64,000 bases of DNA. It comes from Xenia sp. Carnegie-2017 (Eukaryota; Cnidaria; Anthozoa; Malacalcyonacea; Xeniidae). Location of the stretch: assembly GCF_021976095.1 (NCBI RefSeq), contig NW_025813488.1, positions 8,286,422-8,350,421 on the forward strand, written 5' to 3'. Both the position numbers and the translations under genes were made by a program. Below the pieces are notes generated by a model, which did no database searches, was not told the DNA's origin, and was given only the letters and a program-made list of their open reading frames with translations. Positions 1 through 11,490 of this stretch are shown here, one piece after another (the stretch's first letter is position 1; each line of letters starts with the position of its first letter).

Positions 1-1023
1 TGGCAAAAACATTATCGTGTGATTTTGATGTTAAAGTAACAATAATAGGAATGTAGAAAATATCACTTTATCCAAGCTAAAAGCACAATGTTGAGATGTT
101 AGATCTGTTTTTTTGGTGCAAAAAGCTTCTTCAAGTTTGAAAGAAGTGAGCTGGAAATAAACATATTTACCACCACAGCACGGACTGTGTAATGCAAGAT
201 GAACTAATGGGAAATTCAAGAAAAAACAATTCACAATTAAATTTTCTCTAGTTTCCAATAAAAAAAATTTCATTTAAAGAATTAAAAAGAGTTAAATTGT
301 AAGTTATGACAAGTGGGCAATGCTATAAACAGTACTGGTTGATATTCAAAACTTTGTGTTGTCAAATGGCATGTGTTAGATGAACTCTATATCATGTAAT
401 ACATCCAAATATACATGACAAATGATGATTGAAGTTCAACAATTTCAAAATGTGCAACCACACTTACTTTATACAATATGACAATGTTTCTGTAACACAT
501 TTGTATAGATCCAAACTTCAGTATAAAGCTTCAGACAATCGTTTGATTGTAACATAATTTCATACAAACTGAGTTTTTTGTAATAAAGAATAAGTATTCC
601 AGGGTCAAGGACTTCATTTCCATCTCAAAAACTTTGTTACCCACCAACTCATATTTCATAATTTTATTGTGTTGAGTCATGTGATGTGAACACAACCCTA
701 GTGAAAGGTTGACCATGTTTCACATGAACATAGCCCTACTGCTAGGGTAATCCTATTAATTTGATAAGGTAATCCTACTACTAGGGTCCCCAAGCGTGCA
801 TGTAAATACTACTTATGAAAAACATTGACTTAGAGTCACCTGCCAGGGTGATTTTTCACCTACTTTTCTGCTAATTTTCTTCTATTACCCCCAAATAATT
901 TCAGCACTGTTTCTATTCACACGTAGGCCAAGCCAAAATCACAACTATAATCCAAAAACTTTGATATTATAAAGACTGACTTGAGGCAATTGTCAGAAAG
1001 AGGATCAAAGCTTAACTACCCAC
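1..1023. other. No gene recognised; probably intron of the hnRNP gene to its right
   Basis: The minus-strand hnRNP exon at 1024-1298 ends in a donor, so its next exons should lie at lower coordinates, here or outside the window. I saw no further RRM coding stretch on either strand. The open frames present are short and AT-rich, with no recognisable motif. Confidence 0.5.
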
Positions 1024-1298
1024 CTTTCATAGTCACCCGGAGAAGTGAACTCAACAAAACACTCCCCACTAGGACGGCCGTCGTGTGAATAAGTAAAGTG
1101 AATACCGTTTTCAGCGCCTCCAGTAATCTCGGAGCCTGAAGAAAAGAAAATGTCTTGATTGTCTTCAGCAAAGTACGGGCAAAAATAAAAGCCCTGACAT
1201 GTCATACCAGAGAAAAACTTTTCGATATCTTGTTTCGTAGCAGACCATGGCAGACCCCTCGCTCGAATTATGTAGTCATCTGTCTCTTCCTTGATCAT
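1024..1298 (-). CDS. hnRNP H/F-type RNA-binding protein, first coding exons (partial)
   Basis: Two coding exons, 1298..1208 and 1135..1024, encode the start of a quasi-RRM. The start ATG at 1296-1298 follows a TTTCAG acceptor by three bases, so an upstream non-coding exon is likely. Visible motifs are the RNP2-like stretch YIIRARGLPW and the RNP1-like GECFVEF, preceded by DGRPSG. This is the hnRNP H/F/GRSF1 pattern; those proteins bind G-rich RNA in the nucleus and control splicing. The intron between the exons (1136-1207) is only 72 nt, GT-AG, a multiple of three and free of stops in frame, so an unspliced message would still be translatable. The second exon ends at 1024 with AG|GTGGGT. The rest of the gene, probably with more qRRMs, is not visible. 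Confidence 0.8.
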
Positions 1299-2268
1299 TT
1301 TCTGAAAAAGAGTAGAAAGGAGCTTGTTTGTAGAGAACGCTTGTTGTAGAGAAGCGGGAAAATGGTGTTCAAATAGTCCTTTTTCACAAGCAAACGCCCG
1401 AGCAAAATCAAACTTTTCCTCGGAATTTTTCAACAAAATAAAGACAAAATACGAACATACCAAATTTCGAGATAGATGGTTGCGAAAACGTAAGAAAAAC
1501 CTCTGCTACAAAAAAATTACTCGATATCGACAGCAGCTCATGCAACGCCTGAGTTGTAAGAGTACTAATTATTTAATTATTTGTTTTTCCGAACTTGACC
1601 GACCATCACCCGAGGGTTAAATTCGGCCATATCACCATGGCTACTGCTGTAGGTGTTATCAATAAATTAAGCATTCAAATCATGGATATTCTGAAAAATC
1701 TCTGGCACTGCACATACAATGTATTCTTAGCTTTCAAGTTTTTTGGTATATGATATAAATGCTCCAGAACTTTTGTAAAAAGCCACTGTCTGTAAACTTA
1801 ATATAAATTTATAAATGACCCCTGAAGACGAAACGGAGCCTCCTGTTAATAGCAACGCTACTGACCGATTGTGAACTGGACTGCATTTCTGCATATTTTC
1901 CCACTTTTATTTTAAGACAGGATTAAATTTTGCGCTTGTTGGAAAATTTATCATTTTTGTTGCAAAATTACTTGAAAAAGTATGCTTTAATTTGTAATAG
2001 CTGCTATTAATTTGTTTCGACAACCTTACGACAACTTCGATTGATAAATTTTCCATTGATAAAAGGAATACAATATCCTCACTGACCCAACCTAAAGGAA
2101 GTATCACAGACATTTTTACATTTCCCGTCATGACGTCACTACGACTCTGCATTTCGTTCTCTGTTGTTGACCATTTCATTGTTGAATTCTTGCCCAAAAC
2201 TTTACTAATTTAACTGATTTTGTCGTGTTTTATCATACTGACCAGGATCAACGCAAATCGAAGTGGAC
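1299..2268. other. Intergenic between divergent hnRNP-like gene and MOB1
   Basis: This stretch holds the presumed 5' UTR and promoter of the minus-strand hnRNP gene and the promoter side of MOB1 on the plus strand. The two genes are divergently transcribed with coding starts about 970 bp apart. Open frames here are short and lack recognisable motifs. Confidence 0.5.
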
Positions 2269-3837
2269 ATGAGCTTCCTCTTGTAAGTAGAGCGTTTGTT
2301 GTAGTGCCATTGTGATTACCGATTTCCCAAAATTACAAATCCTAAAACACTATACACTATCGCTTTTACGGTGAAACCAGAATGTGTTTATTTTCGCTTT
2401 TAGGTTTTGTCAATTAATCGCATTTTTATCCCTATCTTTCTTCGTGTTGTAGTGGGAGCAGGTCTACGAAGACTTTCAAACCAAAGAAGAATATTCCAGA
2501 AGGGACACATCAATATGATTTGATGAAACACGCAGCGGCCACATTAGGCAGTGGTAATCTAAGATTAGCAGTCGTTTTACCTGATGGAGAAGATTTGAAC
2601 GAATGGGTTGCTGTAAATAGTAAGTCGAATAATGGGATTGACTGACTGGAAAACACGTTCTTTGTTTTTTTATACGATGGACGAAGTATTGATTGTGTTA
2701 TCAAGGCATCCGCTGAACGTTAGAAATGTTTTTGTTTAGTATAATTTCCATTTAACCACAAAAGATAAGATGATTGTTATGTTATCAAGGTGTTCTAAAT
2801 GAAATAAGTAGAAAATGGAATCATTAACGTAAACTCTCCTATTTCTAGCCGTGGATTTCTTCAACCAAATCAACATGCTTTACGGAACAATAACAGAGTT
2901 CTGCACGGCAGAGTCTTGCCCGGTTATGTCGGCCGGACCGAAGTAAGTGTATTAGAAATAGTTTTTTCCTCAGTGCCGTTTCCGTGTGCTTAACAATACT
3001 TTTAACTGATGCGTTAGCGTCATTCCAATGATTGATTGTTACTTCCGTGGAGTTACCCCAGAATGTCTGTGTCATTGTTTTTATTATTACTTGTTTCTTT
3101 ATCGACTACCCCTTTATTGCCTTTGCTCAGTTATAAGTGGAAATGATCTCAACCATAATTAATGAAAAGACCTATAAGTACATACTTTGCGGTCAGTTTT
3201 CATGTATAATTTATTGACCATTCTGCTTTGTTTTGCTTCAACAAAAGGCCAAACGTTTGTTTTGAATTTGAAACCTCAAATTTTACCAAAGCAAATTCCA
3301 CACAGGTGCTTTATTTGCCAATATGCATTGGATTATATAGCATAATTATGCTGCCTTATCTTATCCATTAAAAAATTATAAAGGTACGAGTACCACTGGG
3401 CAGATGGACAAACCATAAAGAGACCAATCAAATGTAGTGCCCCAAAGTATATTGATTACCTGATGTCATGGGTGCAAGACCAGCTTGATGATGAAACACT
3501 TTTTCCTTCAAAAATTGGTAAGCCTAGACAAGTTCATGTCTATGTGATTTATAACATGTGTATGGATTGACAAAGTTTATTGCACTCTACAGGAGTTCCA
3601 TTTCCAAAGAATTTCCTGCAAATTGCCAAGACCATTCTTAAGCGACTGTTCAGAGTATATGCTCATATATATCATTCGCATTTTCAACATGTTGTTGATC
3701 TTGGTGAGGAGGCACATCTCAACACTTCATTCAAACATTTCATATTTTTTGTGCAAGAATTCAGCCTTGTTGAAAAACGCGAGCTCACACCTTTGCAAGA
3801 ACTGATCGAGAAACTTACCAACAAAGACAGACCCTAA
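2269..3837 (+). CDS. MOB1: MOB kinase activator 1 (MOB1A/B type)
   Basis: Five exons: 2269-2282, 2453-2619, 2849-2942, 3384-3517 and 3593-3837, all with GT-AG introns and matching phases. The joined protein is about 217 residues, the usual MOB1 length. It starts [17 protein letters not shown], as MOB1 does, and carries the zinc-site and core segments [19 protein letters not shown] and HIYHSHFQ (Cys/Cys near the middle, two His later), then the conserved C-terminal half ending in NKDRP. MOB1 is the adaptor that binds and activates LATS/NDR kinases in the Hippo pathway. The first coding exon is only 14 nt, typical for this gene. An AATAAA lies just after the stop. Conservation is very high and nothing looks broken. 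Confidence 0.96.
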
Positions 3838-3848
3838 GTCCATTGTGT

Positions 3849-3854
3849 AATAAA
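3849..3854 (+). terminator. Poly(A) signal AATAAA of MOB1
   Basis: A canonical AATAAA begins 12 bases after the MOB1 stop codon. If it is the main signal, the 3' UTR is extremely short; other signals farther on are possible. Confidence 0.45.
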
Positions 3855-4701
3855 TGAACACCACATAGCTAATTATTTCTAAATTTGTACAGTACTACTT
3901 TAAGATGATCATGCTGTGTTTTTCGTAAGCAATTTGCCTAGCAAAATGATTCATTCTCATTCCTTAGACTGTGCCAACTATTGCCTCATGATCACATTGA
4001 TCAACCCAAGTTTATAGAATGATTTTGTATGCATTTATTCATGGCTTATTGCTCAACTTCCCAAAACAGATGAGAAGTAGAATGCAACCAGTTCTTAACA
4101 ACATGGTCTTTCCCCAGTGGTACCAGCAGGATTTTATTTTTTGGGGGGGGAGGGGAGAGGCAAAACATCCCCAAAATGTAACTTAAATCTTTTACACATT
4201 GTTTTACATGACTGACATTTTCAGTTACATGTAATAAACAACTTAGTATGAGAAATTTTGTGAGGGAGCATTCCCCCTGCCAGCACCTCAGTTTTTGACC
4301 TGTTCAGTTAGTCATATAGGTTATGTTTTTGCAAGAAGTCTAAAGAAAACTAGTCATAATTTACTTGTTTATATTACCATGGGGAATATATTCAACACAT
4401 AATTATGAATGCATTGATTCCATTCCAGACAAAGTAAATTTCCAAGCTAAATTTCCTGATTAAATTTATGAGCTATTGCCACATAAAACAATATAATTAT
4501 TAACTTTGAAATACCCCTCCCTGGAAAGGGTCGAAACGCATTTATGTTAAACACATAACAATGCTTACATATGCCCTCTATATTCCAAAATTCCCTTATA
4601 TGAAATAAAATTTTGCTTCCTTTAATTATAAAGTATGATTTTAAAACAATTGACCTAGCATTTATGAAAGTTCAATTTATGAATTTATGACTTGATTCAC
4701 G
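3855..4701. other. 3' intergenic region between convergent MOB1 and MAT genes
   Basis: MOB1 (plus) and the S-adenosylmethionine synthetase gene (minus) converge here. The region holds the 3' UTRs of both. A G-run followed by a purine-rich stretch (about 4140-4160) is the only conspicuous low-complexity feature. No other gene was seen. Confidence 0.5.
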
Positions 4702-7207
4702 CTAAAATGTTAGCTTTTTTGGATGTTCCCAGGTGAAATCTTTACCAGCCTTGAAATGTCCATAAGTGCATGTCTTTTCGAAAATTGGACGCCTTAATTT
4801 CAATTCCCTGTGTTGCAAAACAAATAATTCTTACAATCTGCTATGTCAAAATGATTTCACAATTTCATTCAAGATAGACAAAGCCTCCAATGACACAAAT
4901 CTACATACCTCACCATGACACCAGGCCTAAAATCAAAATTTTTCTTGACAATTTCCAACAACTCGCTATCACTCTTGGAGCCAGTACCGTAAGAAAAAAC
5001 TGTGATAGATAACGGTTCTGCTACACCAATTGCATATGAAACTTGTATCAGGCAGCGCTTACATAGCTTTGCAGCAACAAGCGACTTAGCAGCCCATCTT
5101 GCTGCATATGCTCCTGATCTGTCCACCTAAATTGAACAGAATGTAAAACAAATTGCATATCGTCACAGTACTAACACTTTTAAGCCAGAAATGAGAGACT
5201 TCCTTTATTTTATCAAGAAAATGAAGAAAGAAATATAATTTAAAAACACAATATATAGAGCATCTCTTCAGTCATTTTCATTGGTTAATACACTTTGGCA
5301 ATAAATACATGGCTTTCCAATGGGCAAAAAAGTTATTTTAGGCAAAAATTCAAGCATTGAAAAGGTAAAGAAGTTAGTAAGGTGATGATTTTAACAAAAA
5401 GACAAAGCTCATAAGATTAAAGTAAACTACCTTCGATGCATCTTTTCCTGAAAATGCACCACCACCATGTGCACCCCAACCACCATACGTATCTACAATG
5501 ATCTTGCGTCCAGTCAGGCCAGCATCCCCTTGAGGTCCACCAACAACAAATCGGCCAGAAGGTTGTATATGGTAAACAGTGTCGTTATCCAAGTATTTAG
5601 CGGGGATCACCTTCTACATATACATAAATAGCTTGAAATTTGCCCTGTTTTTCTTTGTGAAACAACATCCAAATTTGAACAAACACCATTCAGTTGTACT
5701 GACTATTGAACATGCATTCCTTTTAAATGAAGACTTTAATACTACTGGGGTGATGGAGGGGTGTTGAGACCACAATGTCTTCAGAATGATTGTCACCTTT
5801 AATGAAGTTGGCAAAGCGACAATGTTCAATGTTTGCTTAAACAATAAATATATCTCCACTTGCCTTCACAACTTTCTCCATCAGAACTTTACGTAATTCT
5901 TCCGTAGTAACTTCTTCAGCATGCTGTGCTGATACAACAACCGTATGGACCCGCAAAGGTACAAGTTCACTGCTACCTTGCTTATACTCAACAGTCACTT
6001 GTGTCTTCGTATCAGGACGCAACCATGGAATAGACCCATCATTACGACACTCCGACATCTTTTGATTTAATTTATGTGAAAGAACAACTGTCAAAGGCAT
6101 CAACTCCTCAGTTTCATCTGTTGCATAACCAAACATAAGTCCTTGGTCCCCTGCTCCTAAGTCCTCATCTTTGCGTCCAACATAAACACCTGCAGCAATG
6201 TCAGGACTTTGTTGCTCAACAGCCACTAAAACGTTGCATGTTTTGTAATCAAACCCTAAAAAAAGAAAAATGCTTTAACTTTCTTGTCAAATAAACGTTT
6301 CTGTATTGTACAAAATAACAAATTTTGAAAGATTGAGACACATCATTTTTACCTTTATTACTATCATCATAACCAATCCGCTTGATGGTATCACGAACAA
6401 TTTTCTGATAGTCAACATTAGCATTGGAAGTTATTTCCCCAAACACCATGATCATACCAGTTTTTGATGCGGATTCTATAAAAAAACATATCCTAATAAT
6501 CAGTGGTCAATTTAAAGATTGTGGATCTCCAATTCAAACTGAATGAAACTATGTCATTATGGAATGAGCCTCCAGTTTTTAAGTGTAATTCTCCACAAGC
6601 CTACTGGTGTGAGTGCTTCACAAAGACCTATTCATAAAGACCACCTGCTCCCAAGATGCATACACACTATCTCTACAAATGATCTGAAATAGTGGTCTAA
6701 GCCAATTTAAATAACAAGTGATCAATATTAATCTCAGCATTCCGCAGGCAAAAGTGGATACAGGGTTCTTTACAAGACATACATACCACAAGCAACCTTG
6801 GCATAAGGGTCCTGAGCCAGATGAGCATCCAGAACAGCATCTGAAACTTGATCACATATCTTATCTATCGAAATGAAATTTATGTGAAATACTAACACAA
6901 AATCAATAAATAGCGGCACAAGACGCTAATACCAGTAGCTGATACTATGTATATCATATGATATTATATAAATACAAACGGACTGTATTGTACCACGTTG
7001 ATAAATTCAAATTGGTTACCACAGACGACAGTTGCAAAAATGTTTTAAAAAAATGCATGACGACGTCGTTGTACAATGAAAAAATACAATTGAAAAATGC
7101 AAACACATGCGATATCATGGTTCGAGCAAGTGCTACAAACCTGGGTGTCCTTCGCCTACGGATTCGGATGTGAAGAGGAACGTTTCCTTACTAGAAAAAC
7201 CGTTCAT
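4702..7207 (-). CDS. MAT2A: S-adenosylmethionine synthetase (methionine adenosyltransferase)
   Basis: Seven exons on the minus strand: 7207..7141, 6864..6787, 6475..6353, 6255..5864, 5610..5431, 5126..4909 and 4807..4702. They total 1164 nt, about 387 residues; animal MATs are about 395. The enzyme makes SAM from methionine and ATP in the cytosol. Visible signatures are GEGHPDKICDQ near the start (methionine/ATP loop), [16 protein letters not shown] in the large exon, the glycine-rich [17 protein letters not shown], and the family-typical end [19 protein letters not shown]. The start ATG at 7207 gives a short N-terminus ([17 protein letters not shown]). All introns are GT-AG except the one at 5611-5863, whose donor reads AAG|GCAAGT, a good GC-AG site. 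The last exon is small and was found by its YGHF motif. The animal MAT1A/MAT2A split is vertebrate-level, so the symbol is indicative only. Confidence 0.95.
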
Positions 7208-8161
7208 ATTACTAAGTCAATGGTCTATAATAAATGAAGTTAGTAAATCGGCTCTTTAGCAGTGCTGAAACGAGAAATAAGAGTTGAATAACAGCGACTG
7301 ATTTCAGCTCTGCAAATGATACTTCGCACTTTGACTAAGTCAAATTATACTTTTGAACTGTGTAAATTCCCTCACGTGGAACTCAATTATCTCAAATATC
7401 TCAAAAATACTAAGCAATGATTGGTCCAAATTTTGTCACATGAATGCAGTTCATTTTACTCATCAACATTTATAAAATATTTTGATTTTTGTCAGTGTTT
7501 GGCACTGCAAATATTGCGCAATTGAAGGTTTGATTTGACCTCCGTATGGACCATCCAAGTCCACCATAGAGCAATTTGACGAGCTGTTGCATCGCATTTG
7601 CTAAAGGATCAAGCAAACATCTTTATAAAATACTTCTACTAATATAAGTACTTATTAGATTGTACATTACTTAAATACTGGAATTAATTTTGAATTCACT
7701 GAATGCATATCGATCCAAATAAAACACAAAAGGAAATATAGTGCGATTGTGCCTTTCTTCTACAAAAATAACGAGTCGCAGTAAGTTAACTAACAAACCA
7801 CGTGTTTTTATCTGAGGATAATCCAGTTTATAGTTAGATTAGACTTACATAATATCCATTCTGGGCATGCGACGAGTAATATTATTTGGTAAATTAATTG
7901 AGAGTAAAAATACGGGATTATTCAAGGAACACGAGGTTGGGATAATTATAGAACGCATGCGCGCTTCACATGAACACGACTACCAAGGACACTACGAAAC
8001 AATGAATAAGTCTTTTGATAAGAAGAGATTAGAGATTTATCGACATTATTACTCCAGGGTTTATGGCGCTATAGGTGAAGTATGTAAACATTATCATTTT
8101 GGTGGAAAATGAGCCTGGATTTTTAAATCCTGCAACACACGAGAGTTAAGCTGCCCTAAAT
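7208..8161. other. Upstream region of MAT with a small unassigned open frame
   Basis: The first part must hold the MAT promoter and 5' UTR. An 81-codon open frame on the plus strand (7867-8112) is rich in charged and His/Tyr residues and matches no family I know. It may be chance or part of an unrecognised gene. The rest is AT-rich without features. Confidence 0.35.
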
Positions 8162-8198
8162 AGAGCCCTCTATTTGTAAATAACAAATAGAGGGCTCT
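8162..8198. repeat. Perfect 16-bp hairpin
   Basis: The 16 bases at 8162-8177 are exactly complementary to 8183-8198, with a 5-base loop. The stem is far longer than expected by chance in a short region. It could be the core of a small palindromic transposon relic or an RNA hairpin. No array or flanking duplication was seen. Confidence 0.7.
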
Positions 8199-8856
8199 GG
8201 GCCAAATTGGTTACTTGTACATAAGTCCGTGCATGGCTTTTTTACTGGGACAAGCAAATTTACTGAGTTTCATCTCTCGTTCAATCGTTACTCGTGTATC
8301 AAGTATGCTTGATGTTTTTTGCAGGCACAGCGAATATCAATAGGATTTTTAATGCTTTCGGATATCTGTGACGCGCATTTACGCTAGTTATTCAACATGT
8401 TGAATAATTTGATGCGCGAGTGAAGAATTCCTCCAAGTTTTTCGCGCTTTCGAACAATCAGACATAGTTTTCTTCTGAAAATAAATATGAATGATTTGAT
8501 ATTAAAGCAGTTTAGAAGATGAAATAGTCTGTATTTGGCAAAATTAACCCAGTCTGTGCTATAAGTAAACCATGCAACACGGCGCAAGTTATTTACAAAG
8601 ACAACTGACACAAAGCGGAAATTTACATCTCCCAGGCAAGGTGTCATTGGTGTTTTCCCATAAAACAAACTTGCTTGATTTCAACAAAAAAAAACTCAAG
8701 TTTTGCTTTTTATATGCATCGAATACGTAATTGTGCATTTCTGAAGCTTTAGTTAAGAGCTATATAAATATTTCATAGCTTGTTTGTAATTTTTAATGAG
8801 GTTATGCAATAACCAAGGTTAATAGCCAAGGAACAGCGCGCAGGTCTGGGCATGAG
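8199..8856. other. AT-rich sequence left of the Mutator-like element
   Basis: A 94-codon open frame on the minus strand (8384-8668) has no recognisable motif. Nothing else was supported. Confidence 0.35.
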
Positions 8857-8865
8857 ACACCCTGC
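8857..8865. repeat. 9-bp target site duplication, left copy
   Basis: ACACCCTGC directly precedes the left inverted repeat and recurs exactly at 13091-13099 directly after the right one. Confidence 0.9.
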
Positions 8866-9613
8866 GGTCGGCACTAGATCATGGTCAACTAACGTACGCG
8901 CCCACATATTATTCTTAATATTTTAGCGGTAAGTAACAGTTGACGAATATTCATGTATATGAATTACCAATGGTAATTACCTATAAGCTGTGACAAACCA
9001 CTAAAATATAGAATAACCATTGAGAATAACAAGTTTCATATGCGTATTTAACCGATATGCGGCTAAATGACGAGAAGAATTCTTTTTTCGATTTCAGGTT
9101 TGGACAGTTTTACTTTTTTACACATTTATTGTTTTGTATTCTTTGTATTTTACATATATTGTCACATGCTCAACGATTTTAAAACATCATAACGATACTC
9201 GATGAAGCAATGAACAATATACAATGAACGTAACTGTGGCGTATCCAGCCCGTTTTATTTAGCTCTGCTATACAATTATTTCTTTGTTCACTAACTGTAA
9301 AAACAACAGATTTCTAAACCAAACTATCTTCCGGGCGCGCTACACAACTGTGTAAAATTTATAAGGTAAATTTATTATTTTTACATTATCTAGACTGTAT
9401 TAGTTTTATGTCCCCAGTTATTTGTAAAAATAAATACCATGTCCATGATTCACAAACAGAAAATGTTAATTTTGTTTAATACTATTTACAGATATATACA
9501 TACATGATTTGTCAAGGGGCTCCAATTTGAACAATTACAGTGTAGATGTTTGCAAGCAAAAGTGAAGCGATACATGATTATTTTTATGTTAGATGCTTAC
9601 AATTACTATATTC

Positions 9614-10567
9614 TCAGAGAATATAATTTTTTGAATGGCAGGTTTGCATTGCATTCTCAATGTGGGGAAACATCTCGATTTTTTGTTCTTCAAAGCATTT
9701 GACCAGATGCACTAGCATCTTCTTCTGCATCCAGGTAACAGAGCAAGGGTTCACACCATTAGCCAAAGCAACAGCATTTGCCACAGCAAAAAGACCACAA
9801 TCTGATGATCCTTTTTGATGTTGTTGGAGAATCACTTTGACGTTTAAAGAACCATCCTGTTCTTGAAGGTTTTTGTAAACATTCTGGAGTTGCCTTTTTA
9901 ATGATGAATTCAGGTTGGTACTCATAGATTCAAAGACTACTATTTCACCAGTTATGGATGTAGAAACCACCCAGTGGGGACCAATATTATGACATTGAAT
10001 TGCTTGGGTGATATTTTCAGGAATATTTATGAGTTTGTTACTGTATGTGACTGCTACGACTGTGTTTAGACCTCCCACTCCGGTACCAAGATCACCTATT
10101 AATTTCTGTGCTGCATCAATATGGTCATCTGAAAGCCATCCATTTAGATTTAGAAGCACGTCTTTCTGAGCATATGACAACTTTATTCCTTGAATATCTA
10201 CCCAACACTCCTCAGAATTTTCAATTTTCTCATTGTTCTTCATTTTCATCTTTTTTGCTAGTTGCTCTTCAATTACTTGTAATTTGCATTTCTCATGCTT
10301 CTCTTCTTTTTCAAGCTTCTCTTCAAATACTTCAATCTTTTCACTTTTTAAATCACTTGCTCTTCCCACTTGTTTACCTGGACACCACTTGCATTTTTGT
10401 TTTGGCAAAACAGATTGTGACCTACTTTTTAAAATTTGTTTCTTTTTTGGAGATAAAGACTTGTTTTTCAATGAAATTCCATTTTCCTCAGGATGATTTT
10501 TTCTTGTGTATTGTATTACCTCTTGTAACATCTCCAGGGTTTTGTCCAAAACTTTCTCATCATCCAA
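9614..10567 (-). CDS. Ulp1/SENP-like (C48) cysteine protease carried by the MULE
   Basis: An uninterrupted 317-codon frame inside the transposon. Residues 1-120 are highly charged and Lys/Glu-rich with a CKWC pair, probably disordered or coiled. Residues 125-300 resemble the Ulp1-type peptidase fold: LNGWLSDDHIDAAQ is the usual lead-in helix, His198 lies in PHWVV, an acidic residue sits at 213 (VVFES, where the family usually has VYDS with Asp), Gln251 is six residues before Cys257, and Cys257 lies in SSDCGLFAVA. Such domains cut SUMO or ubiquitin-like modifiers. In transposons their role is not settled. The Asp-to-Glu change in the presumed triad may weaken catalysis. No introns were seen. 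An upstream exon joined to the transposase remnant is possible. Confidence 0.75.
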   Translation of the reverse strand: MDDEKVLDKTLEMLQEVIQYTRKNHPEENGISLKNKSLSPKKKQILKSRSQSVLPKQKCKWCPGKQVGRASDLKSEKIEVFEEKLEKEEKHEKCKLQVIEEQLAKKMKMKNNEKIENSEECWVDIQGIKLSYAQKDVLLNLNGWLSDDHIDAAQKLIGDLGTGVGGLNTVVAVTYSNKLINIPENITQAIQCHNIGPHWVVSTSITGEIVVFESMSTNLNSSLKRQLQNVYKNLQEQDGSLNVKVILQQHQKGSSDCGLFAVANAVALANGVNPCSVTWMQKKMLVHLVKCFEEQKIEMFPHIENAMQTCHSKNYIL

Positions 10568-11041
10568 AATGTAAAGCTCATCCTGAATTTGTTTGGCTTT
10601 TTTAACACACTTATTTCTAACATTTTGGATTTAGTTGGAGCAATAATCTGTTGTGGAAAGAAAGTCATGTCTGAATCGGATGATTTGATATTCTGTTCCT
10701 TATATCTATAAAGAGAAAATTGTAAGTACACTTATACTTTTTGATTATCGTTAAAGCTCACTGATTGCGAACATCTTATAAAAAAACAGTATGCACAATA
10801 CTTTTGTAGCTATCAGGCAGGAACTGTGTGAGTAATATATTGACGAGATCACTTATCGAATGATTTCGTCTGTCCTCTAAATATGAATCCTTTAACCAGT
10901 TATTTTGCCTTTCCACTCCGTTGTTTGTATAAATGGCAACAACGATTCATCCCTGTAAAAACGGACCCATTTCTAGAAAAGTAATGTATATATTTATATA
11001 AACACACATAGGTTAGATAGGTAGTATCAGTTTTGAGCAGT

Positions 11042-11490
11042 TTAGCGTACTGATATTAAAACGCATAAAATAGAAGAGATTAATACCTGCAAGTGTAATC
11101 CCCAAAGTTCATCAAAGTATTTCTGCAGTTGCAGCGATTCTTTCCACAGATGGCTGTTTTTCAATGCATCAATGATTTTCTGTAATGCGATTTGACTTGT
11201 GCTATTTGCAATATTTCGCAGCAGTTGTAATAACTCATGTTTGTAAAGATACGTTCCATTACTGCGCTTAATTAATCCATTCGTTCCACGCCTTCTCTCG
11301 ATGAAAATCGCAAAAACATTTTCTTCAAAAAAGGCTATTGCTTTGTTTCGTCTTACTTGGAATACACTGTTTGATTGCTCCAATTTCCAATTTCAGCTAA
11401 TGAAAAATCAACCATTATGTTTTTAGGTTTCCACAGTGGATTCTCTTGACTGATGATGTTCAGGACTTCTGATATGGAATCCATGTCCTA
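11042..11490 (-). pseudogene. Mutator-type transposase remnant
   Basis: Read on the minus strand, 11490 to about 11360 encodes NPLWKPKNIMVDFSLAEIG, which matches the MULE DDE-core signature around the second catalytic Asp (pattern P..IM.DF..AE). A 113-codon frame directly after it (11383-11042) carries LLQLLRNIANSTSQ and HLWKESLQLQKYFDELWG, the kind of helical segment found near the C-terminus of MULE transposases. The expected CxFH motif between them is not visible and the two parts are in different frames, so the gene is broken here or its exons are not resolved. The first catalytic Asp region and the DNA-binding N-terminus were not found within the TIRs. Confidence 0.6.

Noticed and set aside
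5614-5859. Minus-strand 81-codon frame
   Set aside because: It lies in the MAT intron between two well-supported exons.
10108-10605. 165-codon plus-strand frame, Phe/Leu-rich
   Set aside because: Antisense shadow of the Ulp1-like protease frame on the minus strand.
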